Source: an uncultured cyanobacterium (lineage in GTDB: Bacteria; Cyanobacteriota; Cyanobacteriia; Cyanobacteriales; Microcystaceae). From it: DNA of 41,182 nt. The stretch's first letter is position 1; each line of letters starts with the position of its first letter. A program made the position numbers and the translations under genes. Below are positions 27,407 to 36,485 of this stretch, piece by piece. The stretch lies in contig CAISPN010000010.1 in the NCBI GenBank assembly GCA_903887375.1, positions 1 through 41,182 of the forward strand. The letters run 5' to 3'. The notes under the pieces were generated by a model. The model was not told the DNA's origin. It saw nothing but the letters and a program-made list of their open reading frames with translations, and ran no database searches.

Positions 27407-28105
27407 TTAGGCTACTGTTTTCCAGCGAATAAACAAAAAACAGAGCAAGCCATATACAAAAACTAATAACAACAGGGTTAAATCAGGCCAAGCTATCCCC
27501 ATCCCCTCGCCTAACCAGAAGCTACCAAAAGCCATCAACAATATCCCAGCGGCAAGTTTAATCAAAACTTCAGGGATTTTTACTAAATAACCATGGAGCA
27601 AATAGACTAGAGCGATGGTCAAAATTAAAGACAAAAATGTTCCTACTATTGCCTCTTTCCAAGCATGAGAAGCCAAACCCAAGGTCACTACCACTATTGC
27701 TACTTCTAAAGCCTCAAGAGCTGCGCTTTTGGTCATCAAGAAAAAATTGAGCTTGCTAAAACCGGCACTTTTATTCTCCAGAACAATATGCTCAGATTTG
27801 AGAGGATCTATAATCCAGCCAGCTCTTTTATGCTGAATTTGTCTGCGGGTCGATTTTTTCACCCAGCCCCAGCCAAACCAAAGCAGACTTAAACCTATGA
27901 CTATTTGCAAAAGCTGAAGTGGAACCAATTGCAGACCCTTGCCAAAAAGCGCAGAACCAAGCCCTACTATAGCCAAGCCTGAGATAGTTCCCCAATAGGC
28001 CTCTCTATGATAGCCAGCTCTGGCAATAGCATAGGCAATAGCGGCAGTTTCCAAAAACTCCACCACAGCCGCGCTGCTAACTCCAACTAAAACACCCACA
28101 TTCAT
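27407..28105 (-). CDS. Multi-pass membrane protein (COG4280-like)
   Basis: This 232-residue protein has about seven helices and two charged intramembrane motifs: FLETAAIAYAIARAGYH near the start and ALEALEVAIVVVTLG in the middle. The paired Glu motifs in opposite halves resemble cation-exporter architecture such as UPF0016, but the family is uncharacterised. It overlaps the antiporter gene by 4 nt and abuts the GDT1-like genes, so a role in cation homeostasis is a reasonable inference. Confidence 0.7.
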   Translation of the reverse strand: MNVGVLVGVSSAAVVEFLETAAIAYAIARAGYHREAYWGTISGLAIVGLGSALFGKGLQLVPLQLLQIVIGLSLLWFGWGWVKKSTRRQIQHKRAGWIIDPLKSEHIVLENKSAGFSKLNFFLMTKSAALEALEVAIVVVTLGLASHAWKEAIVGTFLSLILTIALVYLLHGYLVKIPEVLIKLAAGILLMAFGSFWLGEGMGIAWPDLTLLLLVFVYGLLCFLFIRWKTVA

Positions 28106-29673
28106 CCAGCCACCTCAGAGTCAGCTATAATCTCCTTGAGAATAGGATAGGGATTGCTATCCAAGCGGCCAGAGCGAATCAATTCTGCATAGGTATCGGT
28201 TTCGATATTCAAAAGTTGCTCAGCTAGTTGTTCAAAATCCAAGGTTTTAATTTCAGGATGATCATTTTGCAATTGGTTTATTGATTGTTCTACTTGCTCT
28301 AGTTTTGCTTTTACTAATTGTTTTCTTTGAGCATAAATTTCAGAATTAGGCTCAAGGTTGTTGTAATCTGCTTTTTCTAGAAAATCAATAACTCTTTGCA
28401 TAGCCAGTCTTTTGGCCAATAGCTCTTCATAGGATTGTCGAATCGGTTCATCGCCAATAAGCTCTAATTTACCCAAGACAAACTTGGTGGTAATCCCCTG
28501 GAATAGTAAAGTAAAAAGAACCACACCAAAGACAGTCTCAATGATTGCTTGTCTGCCTGGTAAAATAGCCGGCACGCTCAAAGCCAGAGCTATAGAGACA
28601 GAGCCACGCAGTCCGCCCCACCATAGGGCAGTTTGCTCTCGCAAATTAATATCTTTTTTGGTAATTAGATTACTCAAAGCTGAAAGGGGATAAATCGCAG
28701 CTGCGCGGCTCAAAAGTGTAGCTATAATTGCAACTACAATCAGATTGAAATTATCAGCCAAGCTGGAGATCTTAATCTGATCGCCAATCAATAGAAAAAC
28801 AATCGAATTTACTAAAAAAGCCAAAAATTCCCAAAATTCTGATACTAATAACCTAGTGCGTGGATTCATGCCAATCCTGGAGCCAAAATTTCCCAGGATT
28901 AAACCTACTAGAACTACGCCAATGACTCCAGAACCGCCGAGCTCTTCGGTCAATAAATAAGTACCATAGGCTGAAACCAGAGTGATTGACTGCTCTACTA
29001 CCGGTAAATCAAAACGCTGAGTCAGATAAGAAAGGCCAAAGCCCACCACGCAGCCTACAGCCACACCAACCCCAACAAACAACAAAAAACGAGCAAGAGT
29101 ATCTTCTACAGTAAAACTAGTCACTCCAAAGGGCAGATCTACTAGGATGACAAAAGCCACAACTGCTACTCCATCGTTGAAAAGACTTTCGCCCTCCATC
29201 AAAACTGTTAAGCGTTTGCTAGCTCCCACCTCACGAAATAGAGCCACCACCGAGACAGGATCGGTCGTGGATAAGCTTGCTCCGACCAAAAGAGCAATCG
29301 GCAGAGGTAAATTGGTAAATTGGTTGAGTGCAAAACCGATGACAGCAATAGAGATCAAGACTCCACCAACAGTATAAAGAGCCACAGGTAGGCTATTGTT
29401 CTTGAGCTCGCGCCAACGGACATTCCAGGCTGCTTCAAACAACAAAGGAGGCAAAAATATCTCCAGAATCAACTCAGGTGAGAGATTGACAAAACGAATA
29501 TTGACAAAACTGAGTACCGAGCCGACAATCACCAGCAAAAGGGTATAGGGAATTTGTCTTAGCCAACTGAAAATACGCGAAATGGTCGCAACACCAAGCG
29601 ATACACTCAAAACCAAGAGAAATTGTTCTAGATTTTGTTTGATTACTTCATCAACAGGAGCTGCTATGGTCAT
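28102..29673 (-). CDS. CPA1-family Na+/H+ antiporter
   Basis: This protein of about 523 residues has some twelve transmembrane helices, the TTDPVSVVALFRE and ESLFNDGVAVVAF motifs of CPA1 exchangers, and a hydrophilic C-terminal tail of about 110 residues that is probably regulatory. It should exchange Na+ (or another monovalent cation) for H+. I chose the ATG at 29673 (MTIAAPVDEV) because GGAG sits at 29681-29684, ideally spaced. An upstream in-frame TTG at 29685 would lie on that Shine-Dalgarno. It is first gene of the cation-transport operon running to 26766. Confidence 0.92.
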   Translation of the reverse strand: MTIAAPVDEVIKQNLEQFLLVLSVSLGVATISRIFSWLRQIPYTLLLVIVGSVLSFVNIRFVNLSPELILEIFLPPLLFEAAWNVRWRELKNNSLPVALYTVGGVLISIAVIGFALNQFTNLPLPIALLVGASLSTTDPVSVVALFREVGASKRLTVLMEGESLFNDGVAVVAFVILVDLPFGVTSFTVEDTLARFLLFVGVGVAVGCVVGFGLSYLTQRFDLPVVEQSITLVSAYGTYLLTEELGGSGVIGVVLVGLILGNFGSRIGMNPRTRLLVSEFWEFLAFLVNSIVFLLIGDQIKISSLADNFNLIVVAIIATLLSRAAAIYPLSALSNLITKKDINLREQTALWWGGLRGSVSIALALSVPAILPGRQAIIETVFGVVLFTLLFQGITTKFVLGKLELIGDEPIRQSYEELLAKRLAMQRVIDFLEKADYNNLEPNSEIYAQRKQLVKAKLEQVEQSINQLQNDHPEIKTLDFEQLAEQLLNIETDTYAELIRSGRLDSNPYPILKEIIADSEVAG

Positions 29674-29736
29674 TAAATACTCCAAAAATGGCTTTAAAAT
29701 TGAGACAACAATAGGGTTTAGCTTGGGGAAACATTT

Positions 29737-30237
29737 TTGTCAAATTACAAAACATCAGATCTCTTAACCACAGCGCCAATAGATCAATTACAACTAGTCA
29801 GATTCAAAACTCATCTAGATCTGATTCTATTGGCTTTAGAGTCACTAGCCAAGATTGGATCGCAATCTATTGCCCAAGCAGTAGAGTCATTAGCTCTAAA
29901 TCGCTCAAGCGCTGATTTTTTGCAACTTTGGCGATTCCAACATGACGATCAAACCTCAAAGCAACTAGATCTAGAAACTATCAAATCTCTTGTTTTAATT
30001 ATCTGTTATTTGGCCAAACAATATCGAGATGTAATTCGCCGCTCTGTTGAATCGCTTGAGCAATTCAGCCCTAATGTCAGAGAATCGGAGCTTTTAGCAG
30101 ACTATCTAGATTCTTTTGCCTATCTCTACCGTCAAGATCTTTTAGAGGAGATAGCTTTAAATCTGTTGTTAGAGTTGTTATTTTACAGCAGTAGCAAAGG
30201 TCATCTTCGTCTTTGGCAGATGCTTTTAGCTCTTTAA
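29737..30237 (+). CDS. DUF3038 family protein (copy 2)
   Basis: This 166-residue soluble helical protein aligns with the 14992-15618 product: LDLILLALESLAKIGSQSI against IDLILLSLEALEMGSSDFI, then LQLWRF, IKSLVLIICYLAKQ, and a matching C-terminus LLFYSSSKGHLRLWQ. The start is probably the TTG at 29737, since no ATG lies near; GGGGAA at 29725-29730 may be the ribosome binding site. It is followed 15 nt later by a DUF4335 gene, as in copy 1. It is divergent from the antiporter operon, with 63 nt between. Function is unknown. Confidence 0.72.
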   Translation: MSNYKTSDLLTTAPIDQLQLVRFKTHLDLILLALESLAKIGSQSIAQAVESLALNRSSADFLQLWRFQHDDQTSKQLDLETIKSLVLIICYLAKQYRDVIRRSVESLEQFSPNVRESELLADYLDSFAYLYRQDLLEEIALNLLLELLFYSSSKGHLRLWQMLLAL

Positions 30238-30252
30238 CTTAAAATTAAATCT

Positions 30253-31413
30253 ATGTTTTCTAAAGAAAAATATCCTACTAAACGCTTTACTCCCCCTACT
30301 TGCAGCTTGGAAATTTGGGAAAAGTCACCTCAAACAAAAGCGCCACATTTTGTTCTAAATTTTGATGATCCCAAATTCTCCCAAGAAGAACAAGTGAGTA
30401 TCCAGGGTGAACCTTCCCAACTTCCAGAATTATCCCAAACAGTTAAGGAATATCTTCAGCTCTTTCTAAAAGACCCACTCAAAAATCTCTCTTTTACTCA
30501 TCAAGGAAGCTTACTTAATTTAACCAGGCAAGAAGGTTTGAAGCATCTTTTGTCTTTTAGAAATTTGGAGTTTTCGCGTAATTCTATCAACCTAAGTACC
30601 AGTCAGCTCTTTGATTTAGTTGATGCTCTAGAGCAATATGAGCTCTCTGGTAGCAAACCAAAAGCTAGTCAAAATAAAGCAGCAAAAATCGCCCTTATAT
30701 CCTTAATTGTAGGTTTAGGATTACTTGGTCTTTACTGGTGGCGCCATAGTATAAAAATCAACAAAAAAACTTCCTCTCCGACTATCTCTAAAAAAATAAC
30801 TTCCACTAAAAATGAATTTCCTGTGATTGCCCCTAGTCAATTGCCAAGCCCTAAGCCTATACCATCTAATTTGGTGGTGCCTCCCAATCTAGCTATGCAA
30901 ACTACAATAGCCCCACCTCCAGTAGTAGTTATTCCCTCACCAAAAATTGTTGAGAATCAACCTCAAGCGCCTGTAAATATGGCTATATATCCTTCAGCAG
31001 AGCCAATTACTACTGCTGCTAATAATAATGAGCTTTCTCTGCCTGCTCCTCTAAAAAATGAAGCTCCACCAGCATTAACAAGTGAGAGAATTGCCAAAGC
31101 TGATGAGCATCCATTGGAATCTACCTACCTTTTAGATACAATTGTCCAAGTAAGGGAAGTTCGCGAATATTTCCAAAAAAACTGGAAAGTGCCCCAAGAT
31201 TTAGAGCATACCCTAGAATACCGTCTACAAATTAATCCCCAAGGTGCCATCATCGGGATCATACCTTTAGGGCGCAGTGCTAGTATTTATCTTAATCAGA
31301 TAACTATGCCCGCTCTTAATCAACCTTTTATTTCTCCTCTTTCTAATAAAGAAACCGCTACAATACGTCTAGTGCTTTTACCAGATGGAACGGTTAAAAC
31401 ATTTTTAGAGTAA
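30253..31413 (+). CDS. DUF4335 family membrane protein, long form (copy 2)
   Basis: This 386-residue protein has an N-terminal domain with PPTCSLEIW and NLSTSQLFDLVDALEQYE (QLFDLV at 118-123), one transmembrane helix at about 144-162, a long Pro-rich linker (about 170-290) and a C-terminal domain of about 90 residues (VREVREYFQKNWKVPQ to LVLLPDGTVKTFLE). The domain order recalls TonB-like spanning proteins, where a Pro-rich stretch crosses the periplasm, but homology to TonB is not claimed. The gene has no clear Shine-Dalgarno. Compare the short paralogue at 14342-14995. Confidence 0.75.
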   Translation: MFSKEKYPTKRFTPPTCSLEIWEKSPQTKAPHFVLNFDDPKFSQEEQVSIQGEPSQLPELSQTVKEYLQLFLKDPLKNLSFTHQGSLLNLTRQEGLKHLLSFRNLEFSRNSINLSTSQLFDLVDALEQYELSGSKPKASQNKAAKIALISLIVGLGLLGLYWWRHSIKINKKTSSPTISKKITSTKNEFPVIAPSQLPSPKPIPSNLVVPPNLAMQTTIAPPPVVVIPSPKIVENQPQAPVNMAIYPSAEPITTAANNNELSLPAPLKNEAPPALTSERIAKADEHPLESTYLLDTIVQVREVREYFQKNWKVPQDLEHTLEYRLQINPQGAIIGIIPLGRSASIYLNQITMPALNQPFISPLSNKETATIRLVLLPDGTVKTFLE

Positions 31414-31457
31414 TATTAATTGTGCTTTTCTTGAATCCTTACTAATTACTGGTTATT

Positions 31458-32825
31458 GTGGCTATTACCCCTCCTGGCAAAATAACAGCTCAAACAGATA
31501 CGACACTGGTTTCAGCGTTAAAAGAACTAGTTTCAGGTCTTTATCGTGAACAAAATAAGGTGCAAAATTTATTGAGCTCTCTTGGTTTTGCTTTGAGAAG
31601 TTTTAAAAATATCGATCAAGTTTTGGAATTAGCTCCTTTAATGGCAGCTAGAGTAACTGAAGCTGATAGCGCTGCTCTATTGTTATTTAGCAAGCAGGGG
31701 CAAATTACACTAGAGCATCTCTATGACAACAATTCTGAGCGCTCTCAAGAAATCCGCCAAACCATCGAGAAAATTATTAATCAAATCAATCACGAGAAGT
31801 CCGAGAGCATAGAAATTACAACCTTACTCGATGGAAATCTCAAACAAAGCCTAGACCCTAGAGTGCGCTTATATAGCACGCCTATACTGATTGATAATAT
31901 CCAAAGGGGAAGAATCTACATTTTTAGCAGGGATTCAAATTATGTCTGGACCCAAACAAGGCGCAAGTTATTGCATCTGATTGCCGATCAAAGCGCTGTG
32001 GCTATAGCAAATCATGAGCTGACTATGGATCTGCGCTCTCGGGTACGCCAGGACAAGGAGATGGAAATCGCTTCGGAAATCCAACGTCGTCTGCTTCCAC
32101 CCCAATGCCCCACTATCAAGGGTATCAAGATTGCTGCCCGCTGCCGTACTGCCGATAGAGTTGGCGGAGATTATTATGATTTCATCCCTACTGATTATGA
32201 TCAACATAGCCAAGAAGAATCAGAGGCTAACCCCAAGGTCCCTTGGAGTATTGTCATTGGGGATGTGATGGGCAAAGGTCTCTCAGCTGGGCTAATTATG
32301 ACTATGACTAGGGGAATGCTCAGAGCCGAAGTTCTCAACCGTCATAGTCCGGCTAAGGTCTTGCAACATCTCAACCAGGTAATGTACGCCGATTTAGAAA
32401 CTGCTCATCGCTTTGTCACACTTTTTTATTCAGAATATGATCCTAGTAGTAGCACTTTGCGCTACAGCAATGCAGCTCATAATCCCCCTTTGATGTGGCA
32501 CGCCAAAACCCAACAAATTCTTCATTTGGATACCAATGGTGTAGTAATTGGACTTGAGCCTTATTCTCAATACGAAGATGCCAAGATCAAACTTTCGGTA
32601 GGCGATACTATTTTGTATTATACAGATGGTATCACTGAGGCGGCTAATCGACATGGAGACCGTTTTGAGGAAGACAATCTAATCAGTATTTTGGAATTTA
32701 ACGCTAAGCAAGGTTGTCAACCACAAGAGATTCTTGATACACTTTTTGAGCGCATTGATAGCTTTACTGGTATGACAAATCAAAATACTGACGATATGAC
32801 AGTTGTCGTAGTACAAATAGAATGA
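31458..32825 (+). CDS. GAF-PP2C (RsbU/SpoIIE-type) serine phosphatase
   Basis: This 455-residue protein has an N-terminal GAF-like sensor (about 40-195), a short coiled linker, and a SpoIIE-type PP2C phosphatase (about 210-455). Metal-binding aspartates are visible in GGDYYD, GDVMGKG, TDGITEA and DDMTVVV. Such phosphatases usually dephosphorylate STAS anti-anti-sigma proteins in partner-switching cascades. No STAS or anti-sigma kinase gene is adjacent. The GTG start at 31458 follows copy 2 of DUF4335 by 44 nt. Confidence 0.92.
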   Translation: MAITPPGKITAQTDTTLVSALKELVSGLYREQNKVQNLLSSLGFALRSFKNIDQVLELAPLMAARVTEADSAALLLFSKQGQITLEHLYDNNSERSQEIRQTIEKIINQINHEKSESIEITTLLDGNLKQSLDPRVRLYSTPILIDNIQRGRIYIFSRDSNYVWTQTRRKLLHLIADQSAVAIANHELTMDLRSRVRQDKEMEIASEIQRRLLPPQCPTIKGIKIAARCRTADRVGGDYYDFIPTDYDQHSQEESEANPKVPWSIVIGDVMGKGLSAGLIMTMTRGMLRAEVLNRHSPAKVLQHLNQVMYADLETAHRFVTLFYSEYDPSSSTLRYSNAAHNPPLMWHAKTQQILHLDTNGVVIGLEPYSQYEDAKIKLSVGDTILYYTDGITEAANRHGDRFEEDNLISILEFNAKQGCQPQEILDTLFERIDSFTGMTNQNTDDMTVVVVQIE

Positions 32826-32913
32826 GATGATTTTTTTATCATCCGATTTGATTTAGGTTATATTTTTAGAATCTTTACCGGTTATTAAACTCACCCTCTA
32901 AACAATATCTACT

Positions 32914-34305
32914 GTGAACAAGAACAAAGCATGGAGTGATCGTTTTGAAGGAAGTCTGCATCCAGCAATTGCTATCTTCAATGCCAGCATAGGCTTCGAT
33001 ATTGAGTTAATTGAGTACGATTTGACGGGTTCTATAGCCCATGCCCGCATGTTGGCTCGTACTGGTATTATTTCGCCTACGGAAGCTCAACAGATAGTTG
33101 ATGGTCTAGAGCAAATTCGCCAAGAATACCGGCAGGGAAATTTTAATCCTGGTATTGAGCAAGAGGATGTGCATTTTGCAGTAGAAAGAAGACTTACTGA
33201 AATCATTGGGGATGTTGGTAAGAAATTGCATACTGCCCGCTCACGCAATGATCAAGTAGGCACAGATCTGAGACTTTACTTGCGTGATCAAATCAGCCAA
33301 ATTCAACAATATCTGAGAGATTTACAATCTACTCTAGTCAAACAAGCTAGCCAACATGTAGAAACTTTGATTCCCGGCTATACTCATTTGCAAAGAGCCC
33401 AACCTGTCTCTTTAGCCCATCATTTACTGGCTTATTTCCAGATGCTAGAGCGTGATTGGCAAAGATTGAGTGAAGTTCGTAGCAGAACCAATACCTGTCC
33501 TCTAGGTAGCGGGGCTTTAGCTGGTACAACTTTTGCTATTGATCGCCATTACAGCGCAGAGCTTTTAGAATTTGACCAAGTCTATGCCAATAGCCTAGAT
33601 GGAGTCAGTGATCGCGATTTTGCCATTGAATTTCTCAATGCCTGCAGCCTGATCATGGTACATCTGAGCCGTCTGAGTGAAGAAATGATTCTTTGGGCTA
33701 GCCAGGAATTTGGCTTTATTTCTCTGACCGATAGCTGTGCTACAGGTTCGAGCATCATGCCGCAAAAGAAAAACCCCGATGTTCCGGAATTGATTAGGGG
33801 TAAGGCTGGCCGAGTATTTGGACATCTTCAGGCTCTATTAGTGATGATGAAGGGTTTACCCCTAGCCTATAACAAAGACTTACAAGAAGATAAAGAAGCA
33901 GTATTTGATGCGGTCAAAACTGTCAAAATTTCCCTAGAAGCTATGACAATCTTACTAGAAGAGGGTATAGAATTTAAGACTAATAGGCTTAATCAAGCAG
34001 TCAATGAGGATTTCTCTAATGCTACTGATGTAGCAGATTATCTCGCTCAAAAAGGGATCCCTTTTCGCGAAGCTTATAATTTGGTAGGTAAGGCAGTTAA
34101 GCATTCCCTCGCCTCTGGAAAGTTACTAAAAGATCTCAGCTTAGAGCAATGGAAAGAGATCCATACTGCTTTTGAATCTGATATCTACAGTGCAATCGCC
34201 CCGCAGCAGGTAGTAGCAGCACGCAACAGCTATGGTGGAACTGGCTTTGAGCAGGTTCGCCAGCAGTTACAAGATGCTATTGCCCTTCTGCAACAATCTT
34301 CTTGA
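32914..34305 (+). CDS. argH: Argininosuccinate lyase
   Basis: ArgH splits argininosuccinate into arginine and fumarate, the last step of arginine biosynthesis. The fumarase/aspartase-family signature [36 protein letters not shown] and [15 protein letters not shown] are all intact in this 463-residue protein. The start is GTG at 32914 ([17 protein letters not shown]). It is followed 3 nt later by a NUDIX gene. Confidence 0.97.
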   Translation: MNKNKAWSDRFEGSLHPAIAIFNASIGFDIELIEYDLTGSIAHARMLARTGIISPTEAQQIVDGLEQIRQEYRQGNFNPGIEQEDVHFAVERRLTEIIGDVGKKLHTARSRNDQVGTDLRLYLRDQISQIQQYLRDLQSTLVKQASQHVETLIPGYTHLQRAQPVSLAHHLLAYFQMLERDWQRLSEVRSRTNTCPLGSGALAGTTFAIDRHYSAELLEFDQVYANSLDGVSDRDFAIEFLNACSLIMVHLSRLSEEMILWASQEFGFISLTDSCATGSSIMPQKKNPDVPELIRGKAGRVFGHLQALLVMMKGLPLAYNKDLQEDKEAVFDAVKTVKISLEAMTILLEEGIEFKTNRLNQAVNEDFSNATDVADYLAQKGIPFREAYNLVGKAVKHSLASGKLLKDLSLEQWKEIHTAFESDIYSAIAPQQVVAARNSYGGTGFEQVRQQLQDAIALLQQSS

Positions 34306-34308
34306 TCT

Positions 34309-34764
34309 ATGCAACATCCTTGGTATTTCATTAAATCCGTACTAAAGATTGTGTTTCGTCACCCTATCACTGGGGTGACGATTATAGCTCGCTTACCTGA
34401 TGATAAAATCGTCCTGATTAGACGCAGTGATACCAAACAATGGGGGCTTCCAGGAGGGATCATTGACTGGGGAGAAGATCTATCTAGCTCGCTCAAACGC
34501 GAATTGAGAGAAGAAACTGGTCTAGAATTAGTCTCAATTGAGCGCCTAGTAGGGGTCTATACTTCTTTTGAGAGAGATCCTCGCATACATTCAATTTCAA
34601 TCCTAGTTGAGGCAAAGGTCAAAGGCCAACTCCTCACCAGAGATCCTAAAGAGGTACTAGAAGTAGCGGCTTTTAACAGAGAAGATCTGCCCAATGGTCT
34701 ATACTCACATGACAACCAGCAGCAGCTGCGCGATTATCTCCAAGGTGGAACTTTTATCCGCTAA
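34309..34764 (+). CDS. NUDIX hydrolase
   Basis: This 151-residue protein has a complete Nudix box (G-x5-E-x7-REL-REE-TGL) within GGIIDWGEDLSSSLKRELRE. The enzyme hydrolyses a nucleoside diphosphate linked to another moiety; the substrate is not predictable. The ATG at 34309 is 3 nt after argH, so they are probably cotranscribed. The stop shares CTAA with the convergent DUF29 gene. Confidence 0.92.
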   Translation: MQHPWYFIKSVLKIVFRHPITGVTIIARLPDDKIVLIRRSDTKQWGLPGGIIDWGEDLSSSLKRELREETGLELVSIERLVGVYTSFERDPRIHSISILVEAKVKGQLLTRDPKEVLEVAAFNREDLPNGLYSHDNQQQLRDYLQGGTFIR

Positions 34765-35225
34765 TTATAAAAATCCTCATCGAGAATTTGCTCAAGTGTA
34801 AATGGACATTGACTTGGATAGCTTTGCTCTTTTGGTGTATCTATGCCAAAACTAGCAAATTTACTTTCTTTGATGGCCAGTTTTCTGGCATCTAGATAGG
34901 CTTTATCGATAATTTCAACTAGATAAGCCCTCAAAGAAGGGCTGTCAGCTATATTGTTTAGGACTCTTTGGCGATGTTCTATTGTGGAACTATACCAAGA
35001 GCCTTTCATCGATTCAGGAACATCTTTTTGTACCTTAAGTTTGAGCAAATGGGCAAGCAGGATAGTTAGATTGCTTTTTAGGCTGTTGCGTTCGGACTTG
35101 CCCACATCAAAAAGTTCCTCAATCAAATGTTCAACATCAAGTGATTCAAATTGTTGATTTTTTAATTGCTCTATGGTCTGTTCTATCCATTTTTGCAAAT
35201 CTTGATTGTAGAGGGTATCGCTCAT
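34761..35225 (-). CDS. DUF29 family protein
   Basis: This helical protein of about 154 residues has the DUF29 signature: YNQDLQKWIEQTIEQLKNQ, then LDVEHLIEELFDVGKSERNS and LLAHLLKLKVQ. The family is found in many copies in cyanobacteria and its function is unknown. I prefer the ATG at 35225 (MSDTLYNQDL) to a GTG two codons upstream; neither has a strong ribosome binding site. Confidence 0.85.
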   Translation of the reverse strand: MSDTLYNQDLQKWIEQTIEQLKNQQFESLDVEHLIEELFDVGKSERNSLKSNLTILLAHLLKLKVQKDVPESMKGSWYSSTIEHRQRVLNNIADSPSLRAYLVEIIDKAYLDARKLAIKESKFASFGIDTPKEQSYPSQCPFTLEQILDEDFYN

Positions 35226-35291
35226 AGTCACTCAGAAGAATATTCTCAAGATTATAAAAATTATAGAGATTTTCCAGAGAAGCCAGAAGAA

Positions 35292-35426
35292 TTGAACTTA
35301 GGGGATTGGCTAACCCGGAATGTAGCATTCAGAGCTGATAGCAAAAAAACTAACCAAATTCCTAATAAGACAAAGATATATTTATCGAATTTTTTAGTTG
35401 TTCTAATTCTGGGCATAGTTACATAA
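35292..35426 (+). CDS. Possible short membrane-anchored ORF (weak)
   Basis: The plus frame here stays open from 35166 to the TAA at 35424-35426. The part free of the DUF29 gene reads EELNLGDWLTRNVAFRADSK, then a hydrophobic end SNFLVVLILGIVT. A TTG at 35292 is the only nearby start and has no convincing ribosome binding site. The opposite strand is also open across 35261-35455, and only one can be real. It could be a decayed gene. Low confidence. Confidence 0.2.
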   Translation: MNLGDWLTRNVAFRADSKKTNQIPNKTKIYLSNFLVVLILGIVT

Positions 35427-35862
35427 TGTGTAAATAAGGAAACAGGGGATGCCAAGTCATAACTGTAGAAACGACAAAAAGAAAAAACATTCCCAAAAAA
35501 ATTATTCTAGAAGAGATATTTTTCTCGCGCCACAATTGATGCAGAACGAACCAGCTACCTAACCAAAAAATTAATAAAATTGTCTCTTTACCTGAATAAC
35601 TGCCAATATTACCCCAGATTTTACTAGGATTATGACTTCCAGCAATCCAGCTACCAAGTGACCAGATAAAACTATCTATACTTTTTGAACTATCAGCAAG
35701 ATGGTGAGAAATCATCATTGCCCAAGCTCCAATTCCGGTAGATAAAAACGCGGCAGCAGCCGGTCCATTATATTTAGGTGATTGTTTTGCTCCTTGTGAG
35801 AAAAAAGTGGGAAACAATTTTAAGCTTTGCCAAATTTTTTCGTAAAATCTTGTTTTATCCAT
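35419..35862 (-). CDS. Small multi-pass membrane protein, unknown
   Basis: This protein of about 147 residues begins with MDKTRFYEKIWQSL at 35862, chosen over an upstream in-frame ATG because it lies 5 nt after the preceding stop. About three helices are seen. Conserved-looking segments are NGPAAAAFLSTGIGAWAMM, ISHHLAD and GKETILLIFWLGSWFVLHQL, with several histidines near the membrane. I do not recognise a function. It is last of a four-gene minus-strand cluster. Confidence 0.65.
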   Translation of the reverse strand: MDKTRFYEKIWQSLKLFPTFFSQGAKQSPKYNGPAAAAFLSTGIGAWAMMISHHLADSSKSIDSFIWSLGSWIAGSHNPSKIWGNIGSYSGKETILLIFWLGSWFVLHQLWREKNISSRIIFLGMFFLFVVSTVMTWHPLFPYLHIM

Positions 35863-35867
35863 AGAAA

Positions 35868-36485
35868 TTAAAGAGCCTTGATTTTGGCTACAGCAAGTCC
35901 TGAGACTAAACCACCAATAGAAAAGAACATAGAGAGTATCAAAGCAAGACAAGTAATCATCAAGACGCTGCGATTGCGCTTTTCTAAAATATCATCGCCA
36001 TAATTCCAAAGAACCCAAGCGCAAGCTGTATTAATTGGTAGGATAAAGAGCACTGAAAATTCGTGAAACTCCATCAAGATATATTGCACAAGAGGAGTAT
36101 TTTCTATCAGCCAAGCCCTAGCCCCACCTGTAGCTAAATTTGCGCGATATCTCATGTAAGCCAGGTTGCCAGTAGCTATTCCAAGAAAGCTCAAAATAGC
36201 TGACCAGAAAGAGAGAGTGCGTATTTGGGGTAAGATAGTGCGCACACGCCTGGCAAGTGGAAAAGCTAGATGTCCTGTATAGGCTGCTATCACAGTTGTA
36301 CTGAGAGCTCCTATGCTGTGAATAGTGCCTATTGAGCGCTGCCAAGGGCTTGGATTGAGAAGATTGACCAATGGTAATGACAAAAACAGCAACGCAGATA
36401 GAAAACTCAATCCATAGATGGCAAGAGTAATAAAATCAGCTTGATTTAACTGCTCAAGAGATTGGTTTTGCTCTTTATTTTCCAT
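35868..36485 (-). CDS. Multi-pass membrane protein with membrane histidines, unknown
   Basis: This 205-residue protein has about five helices. Histidines lie in or near helices in GTIHSIGALSTTVIAAYTGH and LMEFHEFSVLF, which could bind b-type heme or metal, although no named family was recognised. The start codon directly abuts the stop of the secreted-protein gene (36486), strongly implying one operon. The basic loop ARRVRTILPQIR is probably cytoplasmic. Confidence 0.65.
   Translation of the reverse strand: MENKEQNQSLEQLNQADFITLAIYGLSFLSALLFLSLPLVNLLNPSPWQRSIGTIHSIGALSTTVIAAYTGHLAFPLARRVRTILPQIRTLSFWSAILSFLGIATGNLAYMRYRANLATGGARAWLIENTPLVQYILMEFHEFSVLFILPINTACAWVLWNYGDDILEKRNRSVLMITCLALILSMFFSIGGLVSGLAVAKIKAL

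Noticed and set aside
35261-35455. 64-codon minus-strand ORF with a hydrophobic segment
   Set aside because: It overlaps a membrane protein gene end and an equally open plus frame, has no ribosome binding site and no recognisable motif.
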